From Cyanosarcina radialis HA8281-LM2 (GTDB lineage Bacteria > Cyanobacteriota > Cyanobacteriia > Cyanobacteriales > CCAP-1448): a stretch of DNA of 64,000 bases. The DNA lies in NCBI GenBank assembly GCA_019359615.1, contig JAHHHA010000009.1, forward strand, positions 120,103 through 184,102. Direction: 5' to 3'. The notes under the pieces were generated by a model. It saw only the letters and a program-made list of their open reading frames with translations. It ran no database searches and had not been told where the DNA came from. Each line of letters starts with the position of its first letter. Positions within the stretch are counted from its first letter, which is position 1. Shown piece after piece: positions 9,959 to 18,734 of the stretch. The translations under genes and the position numbers were made by a program.

Positions 9959-10401
9959 GATCCTATTCTCCTCTCAATTAATATGGTTATCGCGATCGAC
10001 TGACAAATCTTTTTCCTAGAGGTTAGAGCGCACGACATCGAACCCAAGCACAGCTTGAGGGATGAAAAAGAAACACTTTTTTCTTCATCCTTTTCGAGCG
10101 ATCTTTTTGGGCTTTTCTACAAGCGACACTAACCTAGACTAGAACGATTATTTCAAAAGCTTTGTCAGTCAACGAGGTGGCTATATTTCTTGTAGCTAAC
10201 CTGTGGCGGTATATACCTCACTCTTTAGGCTGATATCAATTACAGCTATTTGCGAGTCGATGAGGTACAGGATTAAAGGTTTATTACCGCAGATGAAAGC
10301 AGATAAACAAGAGATAAACGCAGATGAATCCGTACCTCATTTAACTGCCATCTGCTATAAGTAGAGACGTAGCATAGATGCGTCTTTGTTTGCCTCATTA
10401 C
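9959..10401. other. Spacer upstream of the catalase
   Basis: No gene is seen. The first 60 bases presumably hold the catalase promoter and ribosome site (minus strand gagaggagaat just before ATG). From about 10264 there are short degenerate direct repeats of cgcagatgaa/gataaac type, related to those at 5838. Nothing else is recognisable. Confidence 0.5.
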
Positions 10402-11358
10402 CTACTTTAGGAATGCTAGAGGGTTAACTCCCTTAGCGTGTAAAGCTGCGTAGATCCTGAAAAGCTGCATGGTTTCGTGCTGCGAAACTTTATTGGATTC
10501 AATTAAAAGAGGTAAATTTCTGCGATCGAGTTGGCGTAAATAAGGCAAATCTTCAAATAGAGTTAACGCCGCGCCGATATGCAAAATAAATCTCAGCAAA
10601 GGCTTAAACCAGTTCAAATTACTGTAAATATCTAGTAAAAAGTAATGTTCTTTTTCGCTGAGCGGTAAAACATTGAAGATGACAATAATTCTTTTGTCGC
10701 CATAAACGGGAATGCTCAGTTCCACAGTGTAGGGGTTGTGCAAGGTTAAGTCTACTTCAACGCTCGGTTCTCTCCACATTCTCAAAATGTTGAATGGAGA
10801 ATCCAGGCGGGTTTGAAATCTAATAGTTCCACCCACTTCTGTCCGATCTACGTAATTTACGCTCGTAACTTTTAAATTATTCAGACTAAAAGCATGGATT
10901 TTCTCTAAATGTTTTAAGTTCAGCAAATGATAGATTTGACTGAGGTAGGAAAAAGGTAGTATATATCTTTGCCCGACCAAGTGTTGGTCTTGTAGAGCAA
11001 GCATCCTAGCTTGAGTAGATTGCAAGTAACCTCGATGGTTTTCTTCTAAATTGAAATTCTCTTGATAGCTACCGATCGCGCTAACTCCATCGTCACCTAA
11101 GCTGGAGTCTGGCTTTAAGTATAACCAGCTAATAAAAAAGAAGCAGGTGATAAATAATTGAGATAGCTTTAAAGCCGTTAGCTGACCGTCAATGAAGGCC
11201 GCCATCCCGCGATCGCATACTCCAAATATCCAAGTAGGAATCCCTACTATCCAAATATCATTTTTGACTTTAGCGATCGCATAACCAGCCGATCGAGATA
11301 AAAACCCTTGCTCTCGTTCGATAGCTAAATTATTATTGTCAATATTCCGATCGAGCAT
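10402..11358 (-). CDS. Hypothetical protein, one predicted membrane segment
   Basis: I do not recognise this 318-residue protein. It is weakly hydrophobic near residues 45-100, with a likely membrane helix in LSQLFITCFFFISWLYL, followed by a mainly beta-strand region (SVNYVDRTEVGGTIRFQT to VELSIPVYGDKRIIVIFNVL) and a helical tail (FRIYAALHAKGVNPLAFLK). The strand-rich part followed by helices faintly recalls the C-terminal half of Rieske-type ring oxygenases, but no Rieske CxH/CxxH motif is present, so I give no function. It starts with ATG at 11358 and stands alone. Confidence 0.6.
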   Translation of the reverse strand: MLDRNIDNNNLAIEREQGFLSRSAGYAIAKVKNDIWIVGIPTWIFGVCDRGMAAFIDGQLTALKLSQLFITCFFFISWLYLKPDSSLGDDGVSAIGSYQENFNLEENHRGYLQSTQARMLALQDQHLVGQRYILPFSYLSQIYHLLNLKHLEKIHAFSLNNLKVTSVNYVDRTEVGGTIRFQTRLDSPFNILRMWREPSVEVDLTLHNPYTVELSIPVYGDKRIIVIFNVLPLSEKEHYFLLDIYSNLNWFKPLLRFILHIGAALTLFEDLPYLRQLDRRNLPLLIESNKVSQHETMQLFRIYAALHAKGVNPLAFLK

Positions 11359-11535
11359 AATCGTAAATAGTTAATTTCACAGCAATCCGCAGGCACTAAA
11401 TCTCAATTTGCCCTTGCTAGTTACATTTTGTAACAATATTTTGCTATCTACTTCTGTCGGCAGAATAAATTCGATCGCGTCTATCTGATGAGGGAATGCA
11501 ATCAAGAGATATAGATTAATTTGCAATCTAAAATC

Positions 11536-11565
11536 AAGGAGGTAAGCCTTTTGGCGTACCTCCTT
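11536..11565. terminator. Strong hairpin, possible bidirectional terminator
   Basis: The sequence aaggaggtaagcc, loop tttt, ggcgtacctcctt forms a 13-bp stem with a single mismatch. It lies in the 347-base spacer between two minus-strand genes (10402-11358 and 11706-12323). The tail after the stem is only partly T-rich on either strand, so termination is likely but not certain. The rest of the spacer contains no visible gene. Confidence 0.55.
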
Positions 11566-11705
11566 TGCTCTTCCTGAATGTGGAACGTCCCGTTCGCACC
11601 GCTGCCGCGATACAGCTAAAATGAGGCATTACGGTTGCGGTTGTTGGGTTTCCTGCCGTCAACCCAACCTACAGCTATTGCACTGCGAATTGCGAATCGA
11701 TGTGA

Positions 11706-12323
11706 CTACAATTTCACTAATTCGGGAAAATTAAGGGATATTTGTTTAGAAGTTAATTTTTTGCCTAACCGAGTCGGTAAAAATTGAACTTGAAGCGATT
11801 GGAATTTTCCTTGTTCGTGTAGTTTAATCAAAGCAGTTAAGGCTGCTTCTAAAGAGGTCGGATCGGTTAAGTTGGTTTCTAAGGACTTGACTCTACCTTC
11901 AAATGCCGCAGCGATCGCTATCAGCAAGTTTTCTGTAATCGGAATTGAAAATAGACCTAGCTCTGTAGAACTGCGATCGAGCAAGGCGGTACTTTCCTCC
12001 ATCCAAGATTTAGGATTGCAGTCAGCTAATAGTTCGTCTACATAATTAGCAGCTTCATCCTCATCGTCAAAAATATAACTTTCATGAGCCGCAGAATGCC
12101 AATCAGTCTCAGCTTGCAGTAACCTCTGGCAAATCTCAACCAATCCTTCTCCTACAAGGTCGAGATCTCCTTCTGCTTCCAAAGCCTCTCGCGCTTTGGC
12201 ATTTAACAATCCGAGCAAAGGGGCTACCTTTTTTCCGGCTAAGTGAATTAAAATGCGACAGCCAGTAATTGAAGTGGGGCGGCTGAGCTTGCGAGGTAGA
12301 TCGTACCAAGAATCCATAGGCAT
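11706..12323 (-). CDS. DUF1517-type conserved cyanobacterial protein
   Basis: A soluble acidic protein of 205 residues. The segments CRILIHLAGKKVAPLLGLLN, DLVGEGLVEICQRLL and the closing LTSKQISLNFPEL match my memory of small cyanobacterial DUF1517 proteins, which lack the membrane helices of longer family members. No catalytic motif is evident and the biological role is unknown. The start MPMDSWYDLP may be either Met. It is followed by the 11536 hairpin and preceded by a 230-base spacer shared with the divergent gene at 12555. Confidence 0.7.
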   Translation of the reverse strand: MPMDSWYDLPRKLSRPTSITGCRILIHLAGKKVAPLLGLLNAKAREALEAEGDLDLVGEGLVEICQRLLQAETDWHSAAHESYIFDDEDEAANYVDELLADCNPKSWMEESTALLDRSSTELGLFSIPITENLLIAIAAAFEGRVKSLETNLTDPTSLEAALTALIKLHEQGKFQSLQVQFLPTRLGKKLTSKQISLNFPELVKL

Positions 12324-12554
12324 TTTTGACCAAAGCTAAGATGATTTAACCAACCGTCTTTTACTTTACGGGGGCGATCGGCCATCAGTCCTCTACCTTT
12401 AGATTAGACCTCTCGCCAAAGCAAAAAATTATCTCTCTGAAGGTACGTTGCTATGGGGCAAGCAAAATGCCTACCCTACAAGAATGTAATTCACTCAATG
12501 GCGAATTGATAATTGATAATTGTTTTAGTCAAATATCGGAGCTAGTTACCAGTG

Positions 12555-13007
12555 ATGCGTTCGATCGCGTTTGTTTTCGTCATCTTAATTGCCCTCATCG
12601 GCTTTGCTCCAGGAACTCTGGCAGCTTCCGACCTTTTGGGAGTCAAGGATAACCATTTATCGCCATGTCCTTCAACTCCTAACTGCGTGTTGAGTCAGGA
12701 CGCTGACAAAGAACATCAGATTGCGCCCTTGGTTTATCAGACAGATCTAGACACAGCCAGGAAAACCTTACTCGAAGTGTTGAAAGTCGTGCCTCGAACG
12801 GAGGTGGTCGAACAGACAAACAATTACATTCGCGCTCGATCGAAAAGTCGGATCTTCAAATTTATTGACGATGTGGAATTTTATTTCCCCAGCCAGGAGA
12901 AAGTAATTCACGTCCGTTCGGCTGCTCGCGTTGGCAAATCCGATTTAGGAGTCAACCACAGACGCATCGAACAAATCCGTTTGGCACTAAAGGATTTGAA
13001 AGTGTAA
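12555..13007 (+). CDS. DUF1499 protein with signal peptide
   Basis: The N-terminus MRSIAFVFVILIALIGFAPG is a signal peptide or membrane anchor. The mature part is DUF1499: LSPCPSTPNCVLSQDADKEH near the start, a YIRARSKSRIFKFIDDVEFY strand pair, and VIHVRSAARVGKSDLGVN. In this family the two cysteines of CPSTPNC and the SAARVGxSDLGVN block are conserved; the function is unknown, probably extracytoplasmic. I use the ATG at 12555 rather than the GTG one codon earlier. Confidence 0.88.
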   Translation: MRSIAFVFVILIALIGFAPGTLAASDLLGVKDNHLSPCPSTPNCVLSQDADKEHQIAPLVYQTDLDTARKTLLEVLKVVPRTEVVEQTNNYIRARSKSRIFKFIDDVEFYFPSQEKVIHVRSAARVGKSDLGVNHRRIEQIRLALKDLKV

Positions 13008-13127
13008 GTAATGCGAGCGTCTCAAATCTAAAATGGTGCGTTACGACGGATCGATCGATTTAAGTCAGAGCAAAGGTTATAACCGTCTAACGCACCCTAC
13101 TTTTCCTATGCCCCATGCCCCTTATAT

Positions 13128-14150
13128 TTACAAAGAGTCCATGCACCTTTGAACTTTTTCAGCTAAGGGCTGGTAGTTAATTTGCCGAACTAAATTTTGT
13201 GCCTGAGCGTATAAGGATGCCGCCAAGTCTTGATGTCTGATTTTGACGTGGAGGTTGCCCAAATCGAGCAGAATGGTAATTTCGCCGGGACGATCGCCTA
13301 ATTTTTGATAAATTTCTAGGGCTTGTTGGTAGAATGCCAACGCTTGTTTCAGTTCTCCCAGAGCGCTGTAAGTGTAGCCCATATTGTGCAAGGCGATCGC
13401 TTCTCCAGCTTTGTCGCCTATAGCTTGGCGAGTCAACAAAACTTGATGGTAAAGCAGCAACGCTTCCTGAAAACGTCCCAGTTCGCTATAAATCGAGGCG
13501 ATATTGTTGAGTACGGTTGCCTCTCCAGTCAAATTGTTCGCAGCGCGTTGCAAGGGGAGCGATTCCTGGAAAAAACTTAGCGCTCGATCTGGTTGTTTGA
13601 GAGCGTTGTAAGTAAAACCGATACTGTTGAGCGTTGCCGCCTCTCCTGCAAGATCGCCCTGCATTTTCCGCAGCGCCAGAATCTGGTGATGTAGCAAAAG
13701 AGCGCGTTTTGGTTCGTCCAATCTGGTATAAACTAGAGCCAAATTATTTAAAGTCGAGATTTCTGCCGAAACATCTCCTAGCTCTTTGAAAATCGGTAGA
13801 GCCTGCTCGAATAATTCTACTGCTCGCGGTAACTCTCCTAAGTGACCGCTGACAAAGCCTAGATTGCTCAAGGTAGTTGCCTCTGCCTGACGATCGTTAA
13901 GTTCTCTAGCAATAAATAATGCTTGATGAAAAAACTCCAAAGATTTTGGGATCTGCTGGCAACTGATATACGCCAGACCGATTTCGTTGAGAGCATTGCC
14001 TTCTTTAGCTCGATCTGGTATCGTTCTGGCAATTCTTAAGGTTTCTTTTGCTAGGTCTAAATATTCTCGAAACCTACCTTGTTGGTGAAAACTTTTAGCT
14101 TGCAGGCGGCATCGTTCCCATTGTTGCAGATTACCTGGTAGTTGAGTCAT
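13128..14150 (-). CDS. Tetratricopeptide repeat protein
   Basis: A protein of 340 residues built almost wholly of about seven 40-residue TPR units of the TPR_12/kinesin-light-chain type. Each carries a GxAxxLNNIGxxYxxLGxxxxAL pattern, for example EATTLSNLGFVSGHLGELP, EISTLNNLALVYTRLDEP and AIALHNMGYTYSALGELK. There is no signal peptide, membrane helix or enzymatic domain, so it is a protein-interaction scaffold with unknown partners. It stands alone on the minus strand; the 302 bases upstream (14151-14452) show no gene. Confidence 0.85.
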   Translation of the reverse strand: MTQLPGNLQQWERCRLQAKSFHQQGRFREYLDLAKETLRIARTIPDRAKEGNALNEIGLAYISCQQIPKSLEFFHQALFIARELNDRQAEATTLSNLGFVSGHLGELPRAVELFEQALPIFKELGDVSAEISTLNNLALVYTRLDEPKRALLLHHQILALRKMQGDLAGEAATLNSIGFTYNALKQPDRALSFFQESLPLQRAANNLTGEATVLNNIASIYSELGRFQEALLLYHQVLLTRQAIGDKAGEAIALHNMGYTYSALGELKQALAFYQQALEIYQKLGDRPGEITILLDLGNLHVKIRHQDLAASLYAQAQNLVRQINYQPLAEKVQRCMDSL

Positions 14151-14452
14151 AGAGGTAGGTTGGAGGGCGACAGAAGATGAGATTATATAACCAAAGCGAT
14201 CGCAATTTCTACTTTTGGGTATAGATTATATTCTATCTAAAGATGGATGACATTTCTCGCTAGGTAAATAGCGATCGAATCTAAATAATTTTCCACTTCT
14301 AAATTAATTTCTGCGATCTTCATCTAGCGGTATCCCATTCCTCTAGATAGAGGTTATTCATCTCTCAAGCAAGACGCTATACCGAGCATTAACAGCTAAT
14401 TTGGAGATGAGTATTTCCCCAGAAATATAAAAGGAAAGGAGAAATTTCGCTC

Positions 14453-14704
14453 GTGTCGAAAAGACTTGGAACTAATTCACCATTGCCTCAATTTCGCCCC
14501 CAAGAAACCGTATCTTTTATTGGGGGAACGGGTGTAGTTAAAGACTATAGAGCGAATTCTGGTAGCTGGACTTATTTAATCGAAATGGAGATGGGACCGC
14601 GCCCGCAAATGGGTCGAGTAGGCTACGAGACAACTATCTGGTTAGCTGAAGCAGATTTGCATATTCCAGAAGAAAAGTTATCTAGTCCTTACGCCAGAGT
14701 TTAA
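14453..14704 (+). CDS. Small conserved hypothetical protein
   Basis: An 83-residue protein starting at GTG, chosen because an aaaggaaaggag ribosome site lies 10-20 bases upstream. The sequence has an SH3-like beta look: ETVSFIGGTGVVKDYRANSG, then SWTYLIEMEMG and ETTIWLAEADLHIPE. No known domain comes to mind. It is monocistronic, with the lipoprotein gene 100 bases downstream on the same strand. Confidence 0.6.
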   Translation: MSKRLGTNSPLPQFRPQETVSFIGGTGVVKDYRANSGSWTYLIEMEMGPRPQMGRVGYETTIWLAEADLHIPEEKLSSPYARV

Positions 14705-14806
14705 ATAGACAGTAATTCTACTGCTAATTATTCCATTAGAGAGAAGCATAGCTATCTAGAGATGGTTTAAATTAAGCCTACATTATTCGGTTTAAATTAA
14801 AGCATC

Positions 14807-15445
14807 ATGAAAAGCGATCGAGGTTTTATTGTCACTAAAATGTGGTCTAGCAGGATAGGGATTCTAGCTATTTTGGCTGGTTTACTTGCTGCTTGTAACA
14901 CCACGCCAAACAATCCAGATGTAGTGGTTGTCAATCCTAATACACCCGCTGTTACTCCTACCCCTGTCCCTACTCCTCCGGATACTGTTGTTAGCCCTAT
15001 TCCCCAACAACCCGTACCAGAGTCTACTACAGTTATCGTTACTCCTACTACGCCGACATCACCTACTACTACTGGAGTAGTTATTCAAGAACCAATTACT
15101 GATGTAGTGGTAATTACTACTTACCCCAATAAGGAATCTTTAGTTAATAAGCGCGTTCTATTTACTGAGACTAAAGTTTTAAATGTAGTTGGCGATCGCC
15201 CATTTTGGGTAGGCAGAAGTAATAACGAGCGACTTGCGGTGGTTTTAGATCCAGCCTTAGATAAAGGCAGTGCTGAAAAGAAAATTGTCGTCCGGGCGGG
15301 CCAAACATTAGATTTAGCGGGCGTACTCCAGCCGATGCCAAGTGCAGAAACAGCCCAGAAACAGTGGGGTCTGAGCGCCACAGAAGCACAACAACTGCAA
15401 AGCGAAGTTGTTTATTTACAAGCTGACAAAATCGACTTCAAGTAA
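14807..15445 (+). CDS. Putative lipoprotein with Thr/Pro-rich linker
   Basis: A protein of 212 residues. A hydrophobic signal (IGILAILAGLLAAC) ends in the lipobox LAAC, with Cys30 as the lipidation site if the ATG at 14807 is used; an internal Met at 14840 is a possible alternative start. A Pro/Thr/Val-rich linker of about 60 residues follows, then a compact domain (SLVNKRVLFTETKVLNVVGD to VVYLQADKIDFK) that resembles a small beta-barrel. No family is recognised. It is probably a periplasmic or outer-membrane-anchored protein. A strong hairpin at 15509 closes the unit. Confidence 0.65.
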   Translation: MKSDRGFIVTKMWSSRIGILAILAGLLAACNTTPNNPDVVVVNPNTPAVTPTPVPTPPDTVVSPIPQQPVPESTTVIVTPTTPTSPTTTGVVIQEPITDVVVITTYPNKESLVNKRVLFTETKVLNVVGDRPFWVGRSNNERLAVVLDPALDKGSAEKKIVVRAGQTLDLAGVLQPMPSAETAQKQWGLSATEAQQLQSEVVYLQADKIDFK

Positions 15446-15508
15446 ACAGCTAAGTCAATCTAAAGGCTGAAGCCAAAGGCGCACGATAAGCTTTACTAAT
15501 TTAGTAAT

Positions 15509-15538
15509 AGTGGGATAGGCAGGAAAGCCTGTCCCACT
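15509..15538 (+). terminator. Hairpin terminator after the lipoprotein gene
   Basis: An agtgggataggc arm pairs with gcctgtcccact across a short aggaaa loop, and an A/T-rich stretch with ttattttta follows. It sits 60 bases after the lipoprotein stop codon and before the DUF2993 gene. Confidence 0.6.
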
Positions 15539-15586
15539 CTAATTATCTAATTATTTTTATAGTTAGATTTTATCTGGAGCCAATCG

Positions 15587-16336
15587 ATGTCAGACGAACC
15601 CCGAATTGAAGAACAAATGCTCTCGCAACTAGCTAAAAGTCAGCTAGAAGATCGACTCGATCGAGTTACTAAACTGGATGTAGACCTCCACACAAATCTA
15701 CTCGACATAGTTCAAGGGAAAGTCAATTCAGCAGTGGTTTCCGGTCAGGGTTTGGTGTTAAACCGAGATATCCGCATCGAGGAAATAGAAATTCAAACTG
15801 AAGAGGTAGGAATTAATCCTCTGAATGCGATTTTTAATAAAGTCGAGTTAAACAATCCAGTCAATGCTCGCGTCCGCATGGTGCTGAGAGAAGAAGATCT
15901 CAACTCCATTTTGAATTCAGATGATGTTGACAGCCAATTGCCGCCGCTAGAGCTAGAAGTTGACGATTGCGTAGTAAGGATCGACCTGCAACGCCCCTTG
16001 CAACTCCATCTGCCAGATAATCGCCGCATGATTTTCCAGGGCAACGCTCTTTTGCAAAAAACCAGCTATTCTCAGCTAGTTGGTTTTACCGCTGTGATTT
16101 GCCCTCGCACTCGCCATCAGCCTTTGTTAGTGGAGGAGTTTCGCTGTCACGACGGACAAGGAATACCTCTAGAATTGACTGCAACTTTGATGCAAAAGTT
16201 TAAGGATTTATTAGAGCTACCCTACTACAAATGGGATGAAATTTTATTTCAAGTTAGGGAAATGTATGTCGAACCAGGCAGTCTGATAGCTGAGATCGAT
16301 CTGCGGATCGAAGATTTGCCAATTCGATCGGAATAA
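15587..16336 (+). CDS. DUF2993 (LmeA-like) lipid-binding domain protein
   Basis: A 249-residue soluble protein matching DUF2993: LSQLAKSQLEDRLDRVTKLD at the start, then LLDIVQGKVNSAVVSGQGL, then VNARVRMVLREEDLNSILNS, and a C-terminal DLPIR segment. Cyanobacterial genomes carry several such proteins without signal peptides. Relatives such as mycobacterial LmeA bind phospholipids in a tubular fold, so lipid or membrane handling is plausible but unproven here. It stands between two hairpins (15509 and 16361), so it is probably transcribed alone. Confidence 0.8.
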   Translation: MSDEPRIEEQMLSQLAKSQLEDRLDRVTKLDVDLHTNLLDIVQGKVNSAVVSGQGLVLNRDIRIEEIEIQTEEVGINPLNAIFNKVELNNPVNARVRMVLREEDLNSILNSDDVDSQLPPLELEVDDCVVRIDLQRPLQLHLPDNRRMIFQGNALLQKTSYSQLVGFTAVICPRTRHQPLLVEEFRCHDGQGIPLELTATLMQKFKDLLELPYYKWDEILFQVREMYVEPGSLIAEIDLRIEDLPIRSE

Positions 16337-16360
16337 ACAAAAAGTGAAGTAAATTCTTGT

Positions 16361-16384
16361 AGGGTAGGCATCGGAGCCTGCCCT
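16361..16384 (+). terminator. Hairpin after the DUF2993 gene
   Basis: An agggtaggc arm pairs with gcctgccct around the loop atcgga, with one G-T pair. The same gggtaggcat motif occurs elsewhere (near 12468), so this may be a dispersed palindrome acting as a terminator. Confidence 0.45.
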
Positions 16385-16561
16385 CGATATTGAGTGCTAT
16401 GGCACCGAGCGAACTTAAAACGGAAGAAATACCTAAGACAGTTCGAGAAACTAGAATAATCCAACTAAAGTAGAAAGTTATCTGTATCCAACTAGCCCTC
16501 TAAACAAATTGCTAAGGTGGATAGAGGGCGGTACTCATAAATCGAATTCTCAATCGAGCGC

Positions 16562-17485
16562 ATGGCTAACTTTGTCTGGCAACAGCAAGTTCCTAATTCT
16601 TTAGAGTCGTCCCATCCGAGGGAACGCATCCGCTCTCTGGTATGGAAGATCGCGATCGCTACTCTGCTGTTGATGGCTGTCGGCAGCGCCACCCGCGTCA
16701 TGAATGCGGGATTAGCTTGTCCCGATTGGCCGTTCTGTTACGGCCAGTTAGTGCCCAAACAGCAGATGAATTTTCAAGTCTTCCTAGAGTGGTTTCATCG
16801 TTTGGATGCCGCCGCGATTGGCTTGATGGCGATCGCTCTAGCTGGTTTATCCTGGTGGGACAGGCAATATTTACCCAAATGGTTGCCTTGGGCATCGACA
16901 TTTGCTCTCGGTTTAATTATCTTCCAGGGGATATTGGGCGGACTGACGGTGACAGAACTGTTGCGGTTCGATATCGTCACAGCACATTTAGGAACGGCGT
17001 TATTATTTTTCACTACCTCCCTCGTCATTGGCGCGACGCTCATGCCTTATCAAGGCACTGGCGCAGCCCAAAAGTTAACTGGGGTGGGCTTCGGAGCAGC
17101 TATCTTGGTTTACCTGCAATGTTTGCTAGGTGGTTTAGTTGCTTCTCGTTGGGCGCTGCACCAGTGTTTGGAATCGTCCCAACTGTGTGCGGTGATGAAC
17201 AGCCATATTGTGGGCGTTATTCCCCCAACTTTAGCGACGTTAATCTTGGTAGGAATCGCTTGGCGCACCCCAGCCTTACACCCGCTGCTGCGGCAATTGG
17301 CTAATATAGCTGGTGGCTTACTGGTTCTACAAGTGTTATTGGGAGTAGCCACCTTCTGGCTGCACCTGCAAGTAGAGCCGCTAACCGTTGCTCACCATAC
17401 AGTTGGAGCTACCTTATTAGGAACTTTGGTAGCTTTTACCGTTTTAACTTTACGCGATCGACCGCTCGAAAAAGAGAGCGCGTGA
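16562..17485 (+). CDS. ctaA: Heme A synthase (CtaA/Cox15)
   Basis: A protein of 307 residues with eight predicted membrane helices. Family motifs are GSATRVMNAGLACPDWPFCY, FLEWFHRLDAAAIG (His-Arg heme site), TAHLGTALLF and VAHHTVGATLLGTL, which supply the conserved heme-binding histidines. The enzyme oxidises the C8 methyl of heme O to give heme A for cytochrome c oxidase. The next gene, ctaB, makes heme O from heme B, so both heme A steps are encoded together. The ATG at 16562 gives a cytoplasmic N-tail of usual size. Oxidase structural genes ctaCDE are not in this window. Confidence 0.95.
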   Translation: MANFVWQQQVPNSLESSHPRERIRSLVWKIAIATLLLMAVGSATRVMNAGLACPDWPFCYGQLVPKQQMNFQVFLEWFHRLDAAAIGLMAIALAGLSWWDRQYLPKWLPWASTFALGLIIFQGILGGLTVTELLRFDIVTAHLGTALLFFTTSLVIGATLMPYQGTGAAQKLTGVGFGAAILVYLQCLLGGLVASRWALHQCLESSQLCAVMNSHIVGVIPPTLATLILVGIAWRTPALHPLLRQLANIAGGLLVLQVLLGVATFWLHLQVEPLTVAHHTVGATLLGTLVAFTVLTLRDRPLEKESA

Positions 17486-17619
17486 GGGAGAGAAAGAGAT
17501 GGGGAGATGGGGAGATGGGGGGAATTTTTAACTCCACACTCCACACTTAACACTTAACACTTCCAAAGCTCCTGAACTCCTAAACTTCTAAACTTCTAAA
17601 CTTCTCAAGGAATACCTAC

Positions 17620-18573
17620 ATGATGGAGACGAGTTTTTCTCGCCCAGATCGGAAACTTTCGGAGATCGCTTACAGTTATTACCAGCTAACCAAACCCCGG
17701 ATTATCCCGTTGTTGTTGATGACAACGATGGCAGGGATGTGGTTAGCTGCGGATGGCATAGTAGATCCCTGGCTGGTGTTAGTCACTCTCAGCGGTGGAA
17801 CTTTGGCAGCAGCCTCGGCTCAGGTACTCAATTGCATCTACGATCGCGATATCGATTACGCCATGGAACGCACCCGCGATCGACCGATTCCTGGTGGTAG
17901 GATTAGCTCTCGCGATGCTTTAATATTTGCGATCGTCCTAGCTGCGCTCTCGTTTGCTTTACTAACGGTATTTGTCAACTTGCTAGCGGCTTTGCTAGCA
18001 ATGTCTGGGATCGCTTTCTACATGGCGATCTACACTCACTTATTAAAGCGCCATACCCCACAAAATATCGTCATCGGTGGTGCAGCGGGGGCGATCCCGG
18101 CGCTAGTTGGTTGGGCGGCGGTGAGAGGCGATCTCGGTTGGATACCTTGGTTGCTATTTGCGATCGTGTTTTTATGGACACCCCCTCATTTCTGGGCGCT
18201 AGCTTTGATGATTCGCGATGACTACGCTAAAGTCGGCATCCCGATGCTGCCTGTAGTCAAAGGTGAAGTAGTTACTACCAAACAAATTTGGATTTATACG
18301 CTGATTTTAGTGCCAGTAACGCTGCTGCTAGTTTATCCTCTGGGTTCGTTAGGGATAATTTATAGTATTGTGGCGATCGCGCTCGGTGCTATCTTCATTC
18401 AAAAAGCGTGGCAATTGAAGCAAGCACCAAGCGATCGAGATTTAGCGCGATCGCTGTTCAAATACTCCATCCTCTACATGATGCTGCTGTGCGCCGGGAT
18501 CGGGATCGATAGTTTGCCGATCTCTCATCAAATTACCAGTTCTTTCGCTACCAATTTGCTGGCCTACTTTTAA
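17620..18573 (+). CDS. ctaB: Protoheme IX farnesyltransferase (heme O synthase)
   Basis: A UbiA-superfamily prenyltransferase of 317 residues with about nine membrane helices. The first Asp-rich prenyl-diphosphate/Mg motif is [19 protein letters not shown], and the second lies in a [14 protein letters not shown] segment. It transfers the farnesyl group to heme B to give heme O, the substrate of the upstream ctaA product. The gap to ctaA is 134 bases and contains short tandem gggagat repeats and tcctaaacttctaaactt runs. Either of two adjacent ATG codons (17620, 17623) could start translation. Confidence 0.95.
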   Translation: MMETSFSRPDRKLSEIAYSYYQLTKPRIIPLLLMTTMAGMWLAADGIVDPWLVLVTLSGGTLAAASAQVLNCIYDRDIDYAMERTRDRPIPGGRISSRDALIFAIVLAALSFALLTVFVNLLAALLAMSGIAFYMAIYTHLLKRHTPQNIVIGGAAGAIPALVGWAAVRGDLGWIPWLLFAIVFLWTPPHFWALALMIRDDYAKVGIPMLPVVKGEVVTTKQIWIYTLILVPVTLLLVYPLGSLGIIYSIVAIALGAIFIQKAWQLKQAPSDRDLARSLFKYSILYMMLLCAGIGIDSLPISHQITSSFATNLLAYF

Positions 18574-18734
18574 CAAAATAGTTAGTGCGGGTCGTTAGAA
18601 TAATATGGATGTTTAAAACCTGAAAATTAGTCATCGAGGCAGAAGTCCATTCCACTCTCAGAGAGTTCCTGCGATTTGCAAAAAACAACACTACCTCTCT
18701 ACCGCAGGGATTAGTTCTCAACTGGCCGCACCAT